Below are positions 18,911 through 29,792 of a stretch of 64,000 nt of DNA, one piece after another. How positions within the stretch are numbered: the stretch's first letter is position 1; each line of letters starts with the position of its first letter. The translations under genes and the position numbers were made by a program. Source of the DNA: Musa acuminata AAA Group (taxonomy: Eukaryota; Streptophyta; Magnoliopsida; Zingiberales; Musaceae); the NCBI RefSeq assembly GCF_036884655.1, contig NC_088331.1, forward strand, positions 12,595,001 through 12,659,000. Reading direction: 5' to 3'. The notes under the pieces are model-generated. The model saw nothing but the letters and a program-made list of their open reading frames with translations. It did not search any database and was not told where the DNA came from.

Positions 18911-19346
18911 TGTTAGAACCCTTGCAGATTCTAAACTTGGGGTTGATCTCTTTAGGGGATCGGCCTCCTTGGAACTCTATAGGGGTTCCTCCCTCCAAGT
19001 TGCTGCTCAAAGGCTGCAGAAAAGATTCATCTATTGCTTATCAAAAGAGGTGGAATACATGACTATTTATAGGGTTTCTAAACCCTAACTCCTAATAGGA
19101 CTCTTACTTAAGACTCCTACTTCTAACCAACTCCTAATAGGACTCCTACTCAAGACTCCTACTTATAACCAACTCCTAATAGGACTCCTACTCAAGACTC
19201 CTATTCCTTTACAACTCCTTATTCTTCTCTAAGAAATAACCTCCTAATCCTAGCCAGCCACTTCACCTCTTTAATAGGGGTCGACTTATGTAGGTTTTAC
19301 ATGAATGTCCCTCTCAATTAGGACTCTCCTAGCTGGAGTCCTAATA
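18911..19346 (-). repeat. Z2 5' LTR
   Basis: A 436-bp LTR of the Z family. The outer end reads CCTAATA instead of CCTAACA, and only one 36-bp terminal unit is present (19311-19346). Its 3' LTR and pol are not present here; the rest of Z2 would lie beyond A1 to the left. Confidence 0.82.
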
Positions 19347-19575
19347 GCCTCTCTGAACTCTCTCCTCACTGAAATTTATTTGGACTGAGCGGTTGTCCAA
19401 TTTTAAATTCTACAAACAAAGCACGTAATTTGTCCTCCAAGCGTGATTCACGTCGCGATTCAATCCAAGATTTCAATGCTTTAAATTTGGCATCAATTGA
19501 ATCTTGAGAAGTCATATCATATGCTTGTAGATAAGAGATATCCCTATCTTTTTTCTGTTGATAGGTTAATGGCAT
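19347..19575 (-). pseudogene. Z4 gag N-terminus, host of Z2
   Basis: A 69-codon gag start (MPLTYQQKKDRDISYLQA to GQPLSPNKFQ) from a related gypsy subfamily, followed by TGA and cut by the Z2 LTR at 19346. It is the only copy here with Tyr at codon 5, where Z1, Z2 and V have TGA. Confidence 0.75.
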
Positions 19576-19589
19576 GGGGCGGTGGAAGG

Positions 19590-19938
19590 TGTTAGGACCT
19601 TTTTATTTTTAAGTTTTTTAATAATGTTTATTGAGTCTGTTTAGTTCAATTAGAGTTGGGTAGAAGTTTATTTAATATTTATTTATTATTAAGAGTCTAA
19701 GTCCGAGTGAACTCTAGGTGGAACTCTATAAATAGTGATGTAACCCTTTTTTCAAGCAATCAATTAATGAAATATTATTTCAGTTCGTTATGATAAACCC
19801 TAGGAGGTCGATCCTCTCGAAGTGATCAAGGAGGCCGATCCCGTCGAAGTGATCAAGGAGGCCGATTCCTCGAAGTGATTATCTCCTTTTCTTCCATTTC
19901 TCCTCTTTCTTTTATGATAAAACCTTAAGGTTCTATCA
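19590..19938 (+). repeat. Y 5' LTR
   Basis: Starts TGTTAGGACC and ends GGTTCTATCA, with a primer site just after it. The terminal inverted repeat is imperfect (7 of 10 bases), so the left border is less certain. A TATAAATA box is at 19727-19734. It lies just upstream of Z4 gag in opposite orientation. Confidence 0.72.
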
Positions 19939-19940
19939 TT

Positions 19941-20354
19941 TGGTATCAAAGCAGTGATTCTTGGTGTTCTCGCTGCAATATTGGCGTAGCTATCATAAAA
20001 AAAAAAAAAAGGAAAGGAAAGACCGGCAAACACACACAATTGAGAACTCTTGCTTCCGACAAGCCCACGGCCACCGCTACTCTTCGGCCAGCGACCACCA
20101 CCGCCGCCACTACAAGGCGACTCCACTGCTACCACTACTTCCTAGTTGCTCGCCATCGCTCGATCACCGCCGGCCGCCTCCCAGCCGCAACCCTAGCTGC
20201 CTCCCCATTGGGTCGTAGCCCCAGCCGTCGGTTGCCTCCCTCCTCATGGCAACCCTTGGTGACGCTACTCCCAGTAGTGCCACCACCACTACTAGCCATA
20301 GTAATTCTCTCCTCGTCAATCCTAGCCGTCGGCGAGGCTTCAGCGTCGCTAGCG
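19941..20354 (+). other. Y primer site and GC-rich leader
   Basis: TGGTATCAAAGC (19941-19952) is a one-mismatch tRNA-Met primer site. An A-run (19998-20011) and a GC-rich, Pro/Ala/Ser-codon-biased stretch follow until X1 begins. The 115-codon open frame starting at 20040 runs on into the X1 LTR and is low complexity, so I do not call it a gene. Confidence 0.65.
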
Positions 20355-20801
20355 TGTCATGGACAAAGTTCTAAACAGGATGTTTGATGTAATACTTATG
20401 TATATCCATGTCTTTTTGTTTGTTCATGCTTTGCACAGCATGTAGAGGGACGATCGAAGGTTTAATAGTCCCATTTTAGTTAGGTTTGGTGGCCGCTTTA
20501 GGCTTATAAATAAAGGTTGTGTCATATGGATAATTGTGAGAGATTATCGACCTGTAGTGGACCATTTTGACCCTTTGTTGTGCAATTGTTCAGAGCTTGT
20601 AAAGTCTGTTTGTAATTTACATTGTCTATAAAGTGTTTTCGAAAATGTTTGCTTATGGATCTCGAGTGAGGTGTTTTTTCTAACCCGTTTTCTCTTTTGT
20701 AAGTCCTAAGGGACCATGGGAGGCTTCGGGGTGGCTAACCTTTGCGGACGGATACGCAAGGGTGCTGCACGACTTAGGCAAAACCAGCTAAGTCCGTGAC
20801 A
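20355..20801 (+). repeat. X1 5' LTR
   Basis: A 447-bp LTR, TGTCATGGAC to AGTCCGTGACA, with a TATAAATA box at 20505-20512. The same sequence occurs inverted at 22470-22915. It lies inside the Y leader. Confidence 0.85.
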
Positions 20802-22469
20802 AATGGTATTATAGCAGGATAAGCACTCATAGAAACACTTGGCATGCAAACATGGGGGACCTAGCGGGGCTGCGTTGAGGGCAATCAGTACACGCGCAAC
20901 CGTTTGGGGGAAAACGGGCATGGAGATGTAAGGAAAATGAGTCGCTTGGAGGAGCAGGCATCTAAGATTGGCATTTAGAGCAATGTCCAACCCTTCGCGT
21001 AAGAGGCACCACGAGAACAAGTAAACTTAGAAGAATACAAAGCACATAAAGGTTGGGATGGCTGAGTTTGAGCTACGCCTCAACGTTGACAACTATACTT
21101 GATGGTGCTCAAGGCAAGTGAGGCGCTTGGTAAAGGATGAGACCATGCAAGGTGGAATGAGTTGCTCAGTGACCGAAAGAGTTATGTAAAGCTCACAAAA
21201 GTGAGGAGAATTTCTAACTCGAAGAATTCGATACTCATGCATGAGCTTGTATACGGATGATGGAATGTTCGCGGTCATCCCAAGGCGACCAAAACTTGAC
21301 GCCATGGAGCATTGAAACTTTCTCTTCGGCATGTGAATGATACATCCGTAGGAGGCTGAAGTGTGCAGTGAGTTCAGAATGTTGCTAGGCCTTGAGTGGT
21401 GTAGTGGGGGCTGTATTGACGTGGAGTCGCAATCTAGCAAGTGTGTTTGCAAGAGGCAGAACAATGCATAGTTTGTTCAACAATTCGGAGTAGACCAAGG
21501 GGATGGTGGTCTCCGAAATGAAGAGAGATATTTCTCCAATGGGATAGATATCCAAGAGAGATAAGTCCCGATTCTCTAAAGAGAGAATCATGTGCAACAG
21601 ACCATACATGTTGAGGAGGAGTACCTTAAAAATGACAACTTCATGAAGCTGACCGAGCGAGTGGCGAGGAGTCGTTGCATGATCTCGCTTGAGAGAATGC
21701 ATTGGTGGATGCATTACGATATAAAGTGGGGGAGCAACCCAAAGCAATACAAATGAAGGCACACTTGGAGTCGATATGGAGATCAAACTTAAGGGAGGGC
21801 TGACCTATGGAATGGTGGATACCCAAGCTGTATGAAATGAGCCGACATAGAAGATAGGACATGGAGCGGAGGCTCAGAGCTTTCTTTGGACAGAGGTCAA
21901 GGACATGAACTCTTGCAGAGGCAAGAGCAAGATCATGTTGTTCCAAGGGTCCTTCATTCTGATGGAGCGGACTCATCTTGCATGGTGCCAAAGACGAAGG
22001 GAGCTTCTGGGCATATGCACCTTATCTTGGAGAAGCATTTGATGGAACTAAGGCGACTCAACTTGCGGAGGCAAAGTTGGGTTCAAAAAGCCTTGGCACG
22101 GGGCAAGAGGATGTAGAGGCGGGTACTTTTAAAGAATATTCCATAGTGTTGCCATTCATGTTGCCATGAAGGAAGCGGTGCGCAGCGGAGATTGTGCTGG
22201 TAGGGATAGAGGCTCAGTATCTAAACAATGGTGCACTATTTGCAGCGAAGTCGGTGGACTTTGGGAGTTACTAGGCGACGGACTATCCTAGAGTGGCGCT
22301 TCATCTAGATGTGACCCAAGAGTGGGTGGATAAAGGTTGATTGCCAAAGGAGCAAACAAAATCGATGGTGGAAGAGACCCTGCGATGAATGGGCAGAGGC
22401 CACACATGGAGGGATCACAATTCGAGTTCATCCCACAAGGATCAGAATGCAATAGAGGTATCACCAGGA
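20802..22469 (+). mobile_element. X1 internal region, no recognisable gene
   Basis: Begins with a decayed primer site (TGGTATTATAGC, 20804-20815). The 1.65 kb that follows has many short conflicting ORFs on both strands and no gag or pol motif I recognise. Parts of it (for example 21660-22469) are found reverse-complemented in 42960-43836. A non-autonomous large-derivative element is the best description. It stops where X2 begins. Confidence 0.65.
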
Positions 22470-22915
22470 TGTCATGGACTTAGCTGGTTTTGCCTAAGTC
22501 ATGTGGCACCCTTGCATGTCCGTCTGTAGAGGTCAGCCTCCCCAAAGCCTCCCATAGTCCCTTAGGACCTACGAAAGAGAAAATGAGTTGGAGAGAATGC
22601 CTTACTCGAGATCCACAAGCAAACATTCCAGGAAACACTTCATAGACAATGTAAATTACAACATACTTTACAAGCTCTGAACAGTTGCACAACAAACGGT
22701 CAAAATGGTCCATTACAGATCGAAAATCTCTCACAAGTGTCCACAAGACACAACCTTTATTTATAAGCCTAAAGCTGCCACCAAACCAAACTAAAATGGG
22801 ACTATTAAGCCTTCAGCCATCCCTCTACATGTTGTTCAAAGCATGAACATACCAAAAGACATGGACATATATAAGCATTACATCAAACATCCTGTTTCGA
22901 AGTTTGTCCGTGACA
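22470..22915 (-). repeat. X2 3' LTR, inverted relative to X1
   Basis: A 446-bp reverse-complement copy of the X1 LTR. The following plus-strand bases TTCTCCCCCACTTATT (22916-22931) are a polypurine tract on the minus strand, so this is the 3' LTR of a minus-strand element rather than a solo LTR. Left flank CAGGA lies inside X1. Confidence 0.82.
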
Positions 22916-23155
22916 TTCTCCCCCACTTATTCCTTCAACGTCCTCTCGAAGCCTTTGTCGACACTGTAACTCCTTGCCTTTGCTAAGTCTTTAATCTTCT
23001 GCTCCAACTGCAATGTGCCTCCTAGCTCCCAACTGCTCTCCGCTGCTGTTTTTGAGTAGTCGAACATTTGATCTGCCATGCTGCTTCAACTCGTCAATGA
23101 CTCTGACTCTAGTGTGGGGTTGGTTAAGTTATGTTGTTCGCTGTTGGTTCCTACG
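22916..23155 (-). mobile_element. X2 internal region, 3' end piece
   Basis: Noncoding sequence between the X2 purine tract and the left border of G. It should join to 41268 once G is removed. The five bases at the edge, CTACG (23151-23155), are the left target copy for G. Confidence 0.7.
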
Positions 23156-26100
23156 TATAACATCCCCCATTTTTGAAAATTTAGTAAAATGTATGTTTGT
23201 AAAAATAAGGATTATTTAATAATTATTTTATATTAAATGATATTATATTAAAGGTTTATGGCTAGGGACCTAAGAGTAAATATTAGAAGTTTGATATAAT
23301 TTATGAAAGATTCAAATTTAAGTTATATATATATATATATATAGTGGACATGTGTCACTAACTAACCTAAGGTTGGTGCCACTTATCTTCGCTCTAAAGA
23401 TGACACCTAGCCCCTTTCATGCATGCATGACACCTTGCAACTTTTGCATTAGCCAAAACCCAAATAATTAGATGAAAGGTTAAAGAAAACAAACCTGAAG
23501 AATTGCAGCCAACGTGAGTTTGAGAAAAGAAGAAGAAGAAGAAGAAGAAGAAGAACTTGAGGTTTTTTTCATCAATTTTTCCACATTTGGGATTCAAATA
23601 ATTTTAAGGCAAGTGTTCTAACCCCATCCCACAGTAACCTTAATCTCTGTTTCCATTTTTATTCTGCAAAATTTGAAAGATTTCAACTGAGAACCAGACC
23701 TTCTTTCGTTTTGATATAAAGCTATGAATCTGTAATTTTTCGGTAATCTGCCTCTATGCAATTTTTCGGTCATAACATTTTGTGATAAATTCTGATTTAG
23801 ACAAGACCTATTCCATTTGAAAGTAGACAAAAAAATCTTTATTTTGATACTAAGATCGAATGAATTGGAGTTTAAATGCCTACTAAGACTTCTGCTTAAA
23901 TTAACCCTACAGATTATGTAAAACAAGGACCGAAATTTCTGACCTCTTGTTGCTTAACTACTTATAACTTTCTGCTGTGAACTCAGATTCATACAAAGTA
24001 TGATTTATTCGAAGCTAGACTCAAAATGCTTTCTGTATATATCTGATTTGAAATTTTTGGAGTATAATTTCTAACTGAAACATCTGCTTTCATCGACCCT
24101 ATGGACTCAGTAAAACAGAGCTAATATTTTCAGACCTTTCGCTACGATATTATCTGTAACTCCCTGTTGCAAATTCCAATTCTTGTAAAACTTGATTTAC
24201 CTAAAAGTAGATTGACAAAGCTTTCTGGTGACACCTATTTTTTATAAATTGGAACATAATTGGTTATCCAAATAATTCATACAATGTTCCTATCAAATTC
24301 TACCAGAATCGAGCTTTGGTCGATTTCGGCTTTCCTTGTTTCTTCTCTTTGGAAATCGATTTCGGCAAAAACTCTTACTTCAGTTAAGCTTTACATTATT
24401 ACCTTAAATTCCTGTATACTTTTGTCCTTTATTTATTTGTACATTTGCAGCTATCATCTAAAGGTCATGTTTGCATCGTAATGATTCGGCACATGCATCC
24501 CATTGTTCCGCATTTGCTTTCGATATGTACCTCTTCCAGTTTCATTTCGTTGGACATTGAATTCACCTAACTTTCTTATTTCAATTAAGCTATATGTGAT
24601 TTCTTGAAATCCTTGTATGCTCTTGCTTTTGTTTTCTTTCAAATCTGAATACATTTATGAAAGATTATGTTTGTGTCGTATTGACTCGAAAGGCATATGT
24701 ATATTTCGTTGTTCCCCATGTGCTTCTGATATGTCCCAAATCATTATTCACAATATCCTTTTGTACTCTGGTGTTTGTGGGATTATTTGGACCTTTACCA
24801 GAAATGGTAAAGGGTATGTGCTTAGAGCCCGCGATGCTCTAGATTATGTTTGGTGGTCATTCAGAAATGGATGGACCATATTATGTTTAGAATCCCACTT
24901 CACCTTCTATCTGTTTGATATGAAATTCAGAGCCGACCTAGCACTTGGGTAGGGTGAGAGGGCTCGAGTAGGAAAAGGCTACCCGTGGATGGAGTCGAGA
25001 ACTCATCACGGCGTGGAGCCACCACTGAGTTAAACCTCACATGCACTATGCTAGAGTACGACGTTTGAGCTTCTATTTCGTATTTATTCTTTGATATGTT
25101 CCAAAATGCTTCTTATGCTTCCAAAATATTTCCATATGCCATTGATACGTTCTGAAGCATTTCATTCACCATTGATATGTTCCGAACTATTTCTTATGCC
25201 AATGATATGCTCCAATTATCTTTCCTCGATTGTATGAACAAAACGTGCTTTGAACAAAATGACATCGTAATTCTGCATTCATGATATCCAAAATGCTCCT
25301 TACGTCTTTGTTATGCCTTGAAATTACCATATGTCATCGATATACTCCTTATACTAATAATATGCTCCAATTACCTTTCCTCGATTGTATGAACAAAACG
25401 TGCTTCGAACGAAATGACATCGTAATTCTGCATTCATGATATCCAAAATGCTCCTTATGTCTTTGTTATGTGTTGAAATTACCATATGTCATCGATATGC
25501 TCCTTATGCCAATGATATGCTCCAATTACCTTTCCTCGATTGTATGAATAAAATGTGCTTCGAATGATACGACACTATAATTCTGCATTCAAATAAAACA
25601 TGCTACTGTTTCATCTTGTATTTCTGCTTTATATTTTGATACCTTATTTGTTTGAAACCTGTCCTCTTTGCTATGGATATGTTAGTCATTTGCTGAGCTT
25701 TATATGCTCACCTCGTTGCTATATAAATTTTTCAGGATAGCTTATCGTTCACTAAAATGTGTAAATTGGGTTGAGGCAGTGGAAGACTAGAAGATTTTGG
25801 GGCAAATATTTTGTACTTGATAGGTTGATGTTGTATAAGTTCTTTTTAGGTGTAATGAAATATCAATGACAAATCTAGATTGATGTATCTTGTAAATATT
25901 TGAAAAGTACCTCTTACGTCAGGATTTTGGAAATGTTAAGTCTAAACTGTGTACTGATATAAACATGTAGTACATGTTGGTTTTGTGATTGCATTAAATG
26001 TCGCGCTTATGAATTTATGATATAGTTATGGTTTAGTTAAGTTGTTTTTGGATTTTAAGAATCATCTAGTGACATGATGTATGATTATAAACTGCATAGG

Positions 26101-26267
26101 TTTTATGAATTGTGGATTGTAGAGGTGAATGACTTGAATATTTTTCTTAGTGACCTCAAATGTGTGATTGGATCCTGGATTGTTTGTTGAATTATAATAT
26201 TATCAATCTTGAGTTAGGTTCACACCTCCTGAATGAAAATTATATTCGGGGGGGGGGGGATGTGACA
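23156..26267 (+). repeat. G 5' LTR
   Basis: A 3112-bp LTR with a (TA)n tract (23324-23343), a GAA run (23528-23554), a tandem repeat near its 3' end and a G-run just before GATGTGACA. No protein-coding function is apparent. The 111-codon ORF at 24617-24952 recurs in the other LTR but has no recognisable domain. Confidence 0.88.
25201..25596 (+). repeat. 155-bp tandem repeat in the G LTR
   Basis: Units start at 25201, 25356 and 25511 (AATGATATGCTCCAATTA-like), spacing 155 bases, about 2.5 copies. The same array in the 3' LTR is where A3 inserted (31775). Confidence 0.85.
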
Positions 26268-26270
26268 AGT

Positions 26271-26282
26271 TGGTATCAGAGC
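26271..26282 (+). promoter_or_regulatory. G primer-binding site
   Basis: TGGTATCAGAGC begins three bases after the 5' LTR. It is a perfect match to the initiator tRNA-Met complement. Confidence 0.94.
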
Positions 26283-26394
26283 ATGGTTTGAGGATCACTG
26301 AAATATTTGATATGTTGACGTGCAAAATATATTGAGGTCTGGTGAACTTCAGTGATTGGTGAAAATTTTCTTTGATGCATTTTAGGAATCTAGG

Positions 26395-26970
26395 ATGACG
26401 AGGATATTTAGTCCTCCTACTTCATCTACTTTTGATTAATTAAGTATGATAAAAGGGTTGATCGGGGATATTAAATCAGAGTAGCACAGTAGAAGCGTGG
26501 TGAACCTAATACATTAGTAGCAGAAAAATTGGTGATGCGATTGGAGAAGATATTTGATGTACGAAATTGTTCTAATGATCAAAAGAATTTCTTGAGAACA
26601 AGGATAGGAATAGCAAGGACAAGTTTAAAAAAAAAAAAAGATTAGAAATGAATCAGAATGTGATAATAAGAGGGTCAAGACATCATCGATTTGAAAAGGG
26701 AAGTCACCACAAAAGATTCAGTCCTGTGTACGATGCGAGTTAGATTATGAAATAAGTTTGTATTTGTAGGTGACTGGAGCCTATTTTGCTTATGAAAATT
26801 TGGATTATAAAATAAAAGACTACCCTTTGAATAAGAAGAAAGAATCACTGTCTCATAAATCATCAGTCCATGTTAGAGTGTATGTTATCACGGAATATGA
26901 TTCTAAAGCTTCTGAATTAGTGGTTGAAGGTACAATTCATGTTTCTGAAAGAATGCAAATATTTGTTTGA
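26395..26970 (+). pseudogene. G gag remnant with erased zinc knuckle
   Basis: A candidate start ATG lies at 26395. It is followed by a gag-like stretch (VAEKLVMRLEKIF) interrupted by stops and an A-run. At 26782-26823 the spacing C-x2-C-x4-H-x4-C is kept, but all four positions are tyrosine codons (26782, 26791, 26806, 26821). Each can be reached by one transition from Cys or His. Most of capsid is missing compared with a normal chromovirus gag. Confidence 0.72.
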
Positions 26971-27502
26971 CCATGTGTCTCATCTATGATTTGATTCGTA
27001 ATATTTTGCTTATCACATGGGCATTCAACCTAAACCACTGGATTATATGCTATATGTAAATACGACTATTAGGGATTGTTTGATAACAAACTCGATCTGG
27101 TCATCTTGTTTGATTTCTATTGGAGAACACAAACTTCTTACTGATTTGGTTCTCCTAGATATTTAGAATTTTGATATAATACTAAGTATGGATTGACTAT
27201 CTTCCAATCATACCAGTATAGATTGTTATACAAAATGATCACTTTTTGTATACTAGATCATCCCATCTTTTATTTTGAGAGTACTGGGCATGATTTACCT
27301 CCTTGCCTGATGTATTTCCAAATGACTTGCCTGGTTTATCTCTAGATAGAGAGGGTGAAATTACTATTGATTTGATCCCCGGGACAACCCAAATATCTAA
27401 GCCTCCTTACGGAATGGCACCACTTGAGCTAGAGGAATTGTAAAAGCAACTACAAGAACTATTAGATAAGGGTTTCATTCGACCCGGTGTTTCACCATGG
27501 GG
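26971..27502 (+). pseudogene. G protease/RT N-terminus remnant
   Basis: Heavily mutated protease region, then a readable RT start: [43 protein letters not shown]. The sequence then jumps straight to RNase H at about 27502. The RT palm and its YxDD active site are deleted. Confidence 0.8.
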
Positions 27503-28003
27503 TGATGATTGTGAGCAAAGTTTTCAAGAGTTAAAAAGGAGATTGACTAATGCCCCTATTCTCACTATTCCAAGTGGTGATGAGGGATTTATGGTTTACA
27601 CTGATGCTTCAAGAAAGGGCCTTAGATATGTTTTGATGCAAAAAGGGAAAGTGATTGCTTATGCTTCTAGACAACTAAAGAGTTATGAACTGAATTATCC
27701 AACTCATGATTTAGAATTGACAGCAATTATTTTTTTTCTCTAAAGATTTGGAGGCATTACTTGTATGAGCGAACATTTAAAATCTTTACTGATCACAAGA
27801 GTTTAAAATATATTTTTACTCAAAAAAAAGAGTTAAACATGAGGCAACGGAGATGGATAGAACTTCGAAAGGATTATGATTGTACCATTCGTTATCACCC
27901 GGGTAAAACTAATGTTGTAGCAGATGCCCTTAGTAAAAAAATCTATAAGTTTTATGACGACTTTGGTTGTGAAGTAATGGAAGTTATTAGAAGAGAATTA
28001 TAA
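27503..28003 (+). pseudogene. G RNase H remnant
   Basis: Gypsy RNase H, which degrades RNA in the RNA/DNA hybrid. Visible motifs are [23 protein letters not shown] and VVADALS, with the acidic residues present. A T-run at about 27730-27737 shifts the frame between the two halves (27543-27743 and 27761-28003). It is fused directly to the RT start by deletion. Confidence 0.85.
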
Positions 28004-29526
28004 TTTAAATATTATGAGAGAAGGGCAAGACTCAATGATATTAATAGCCTCCATCCAAGTGCAATATGATCTAATTCAATAAATTAAAGAAGGACAACTA
28101 TGAGATCGACGCTTGATCTGCTTAAGGAATGATGTGGAAAAGGGATTGAAACTGAATTTTTGAGTTTCAAAGGATGACCTATTAAGATTTGGGGATAGAA
28201 TATGTGTTCCAAATGACTCAGATATCAAAAAATCAAATCCTAAGGGAAGGTCATAATTCAAAGTACACCATGCAACCTAGTAGCACTAAGATGTATAGAC
28301 ATCTCCAAAGTCATTATTGGTGGGAAGGTATGAAGAAGGAGATTGCAATATATGTTTCAAAGTGTTTGACTTGTCAGCAAATCAAAGCAGAACACCAAAG
28401 ACCTAGAGGTTTATTGCAACCTTTAGATATTCTTGAATGAAAATTAAATTCGAGGAAGCGTGACAGAGTGAGAATGTATTACCATGGACTTTATTTCAGG
28501 ACTACCCCAAACTTCTAGAAAGCATGATGCTATTTGGGTTATCATTGATAGGTTAACGAAATCTGCACATTTCCTACCGATCAATATGACTTATTCTCTT
28601 GATAGGCTTGCAGATTTATATATAAATGAAATAGTAAGACTTCATGGTGTTCCAAAGGAGATAATCTCTGATAAAGACTCCAGATTTCTATCTAGATTTT
28701 AGAGAAGGTTACAGGAATCTATTGGCACTAAAGTCAAGTTTAGCACTGCTTATCACCCTCAAACTGATGGTCAATCAGAAAGAACCATGTAAACACTTAA
28801 GGATTTGCTTTGAGCCTATGTTATGGATTGAAAATGTGAATGGGATAAAGATATCTCTCTTATTGAGGTCACTTATAATAATAGTTATCATTCAAGTATT
28901 CAGATGGCTCCTTATGAAGCTTTATATGGGTGAAAGTGCATGACGCCTATATGTTGGGAAGAAATTAGTGACAGAAAGTTATTAGCACCAGATAAAGTAC
29001 AAGAGACTACTGAGAAAATTCAACTTATAAGAAAAAGGTTAAAGACTGCTCAGAGTCATCAAAAGAGTTATGCTGATAACAGAAGACGAAATATTGAGTT
29101 CAAATCGGGGATTTTGTATTCCTGAAGGTCTCCCCTTCTAAAGGCATTGTAAGATTTGGGAAGAAAGGAAACTTAAGCCCAAGATTTATTGGACCTTTTG
29201 AGATTCTTGAGAGGGTTGGTTTTGTCGCTTATAGGATTGCCTTGCCACCATCATTGTGCCATATCCATGATATGTTTTATGTTTCAATGATCAGAAAGTA
29301 TATACATGATCCCTCTCATATCATTAAGTATGAGCCGATGGTGATTGATAAAGACTTGTCTTATGTGGATGAGCCCACTCAGATTGTTGATAAAAAAGAA
29401 AAGATCTTGAGGAATCGGGTTATCCCTATAGTTAAAGTGATCTGGAGATATCATTCTGGTGAGGAAACAACTTGGGAGCTTGAGAAAGAAATGATAAAAG
29501 CTTATCCTCATCTTTTCGTCGAATGA
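28004..29526 (+). pseudogene. G integrase and chromodomain remnant
   Basis: Contains the zinc-binding region (YRHLQSHYWWEGMKKEI, KCLTCQQIKAEHQRP), in which the second His of HHCC appears replaced (QPSSTKM). The DDE core follows, with [17 protein letters not shown] and YHPQTDGQSERT all readable. A C-terminal chromodomain-like segment (VIPIVKVIWRYH, EETTWELEKEM) ends in YPHLFVE. Stops interrupt it at 28700-28702, within 28790-28960 and by a frameshift near 29115. The chromodomain places G among chromoviruses, closest in style to Tekay/Del. Confidence 0.84.
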
Positions 29527-29560
29527 GGTATGATAAATTTAGAGGACTAAATTTTTTTTT

Positions 29561-29573
29561 AAGGAAGGGAGAG
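29561..29573 (+). promoter_or_regulatory. G polypurine tract
   Basis: AAGGAAGGGAGAG directly precedes the 3' LTR (TCTAACATCC). Confidence 0.85.
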
Positions 29574-29743
29574 TCTAACATCCCACATTTTTAAAAATTT
29601 CGTAAAAGGTATGTTTGTAAAAATAAGGATTATTTAATAATTATTTTATATTAAATAATATTATATTAAAGGTTTATGGCTAGGGACCTAAGAGTAAATA
29701 TTAGAAGTTTGATATAATTTATGAAAGATTCAGATTTAAGTTT

Positions 29744-29792
<49 letters not shown>

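Noticed and set aside
17210..19346. A simple internally deleted Z element with two LTRs
   Set aside because: Left of the 16786-17223 LTR there is a primer site and leader, so that LTR is a 5' LTR of another copy, not the 3' LTR of Z2.
20040..20387. 115-codon GC-rich ORF that looked like a host gene
   Set aside because: Low-complexity Ala/Pro/Ser/Leu composition in a retrotransposon leader, and it runs across the X1 LTR border.
24617..24952. 111-codon ORF in both G LTRs (also 31067-31402)
   Set aside because: It is conserved only as part of the LTR pair, with no recognisable domain.
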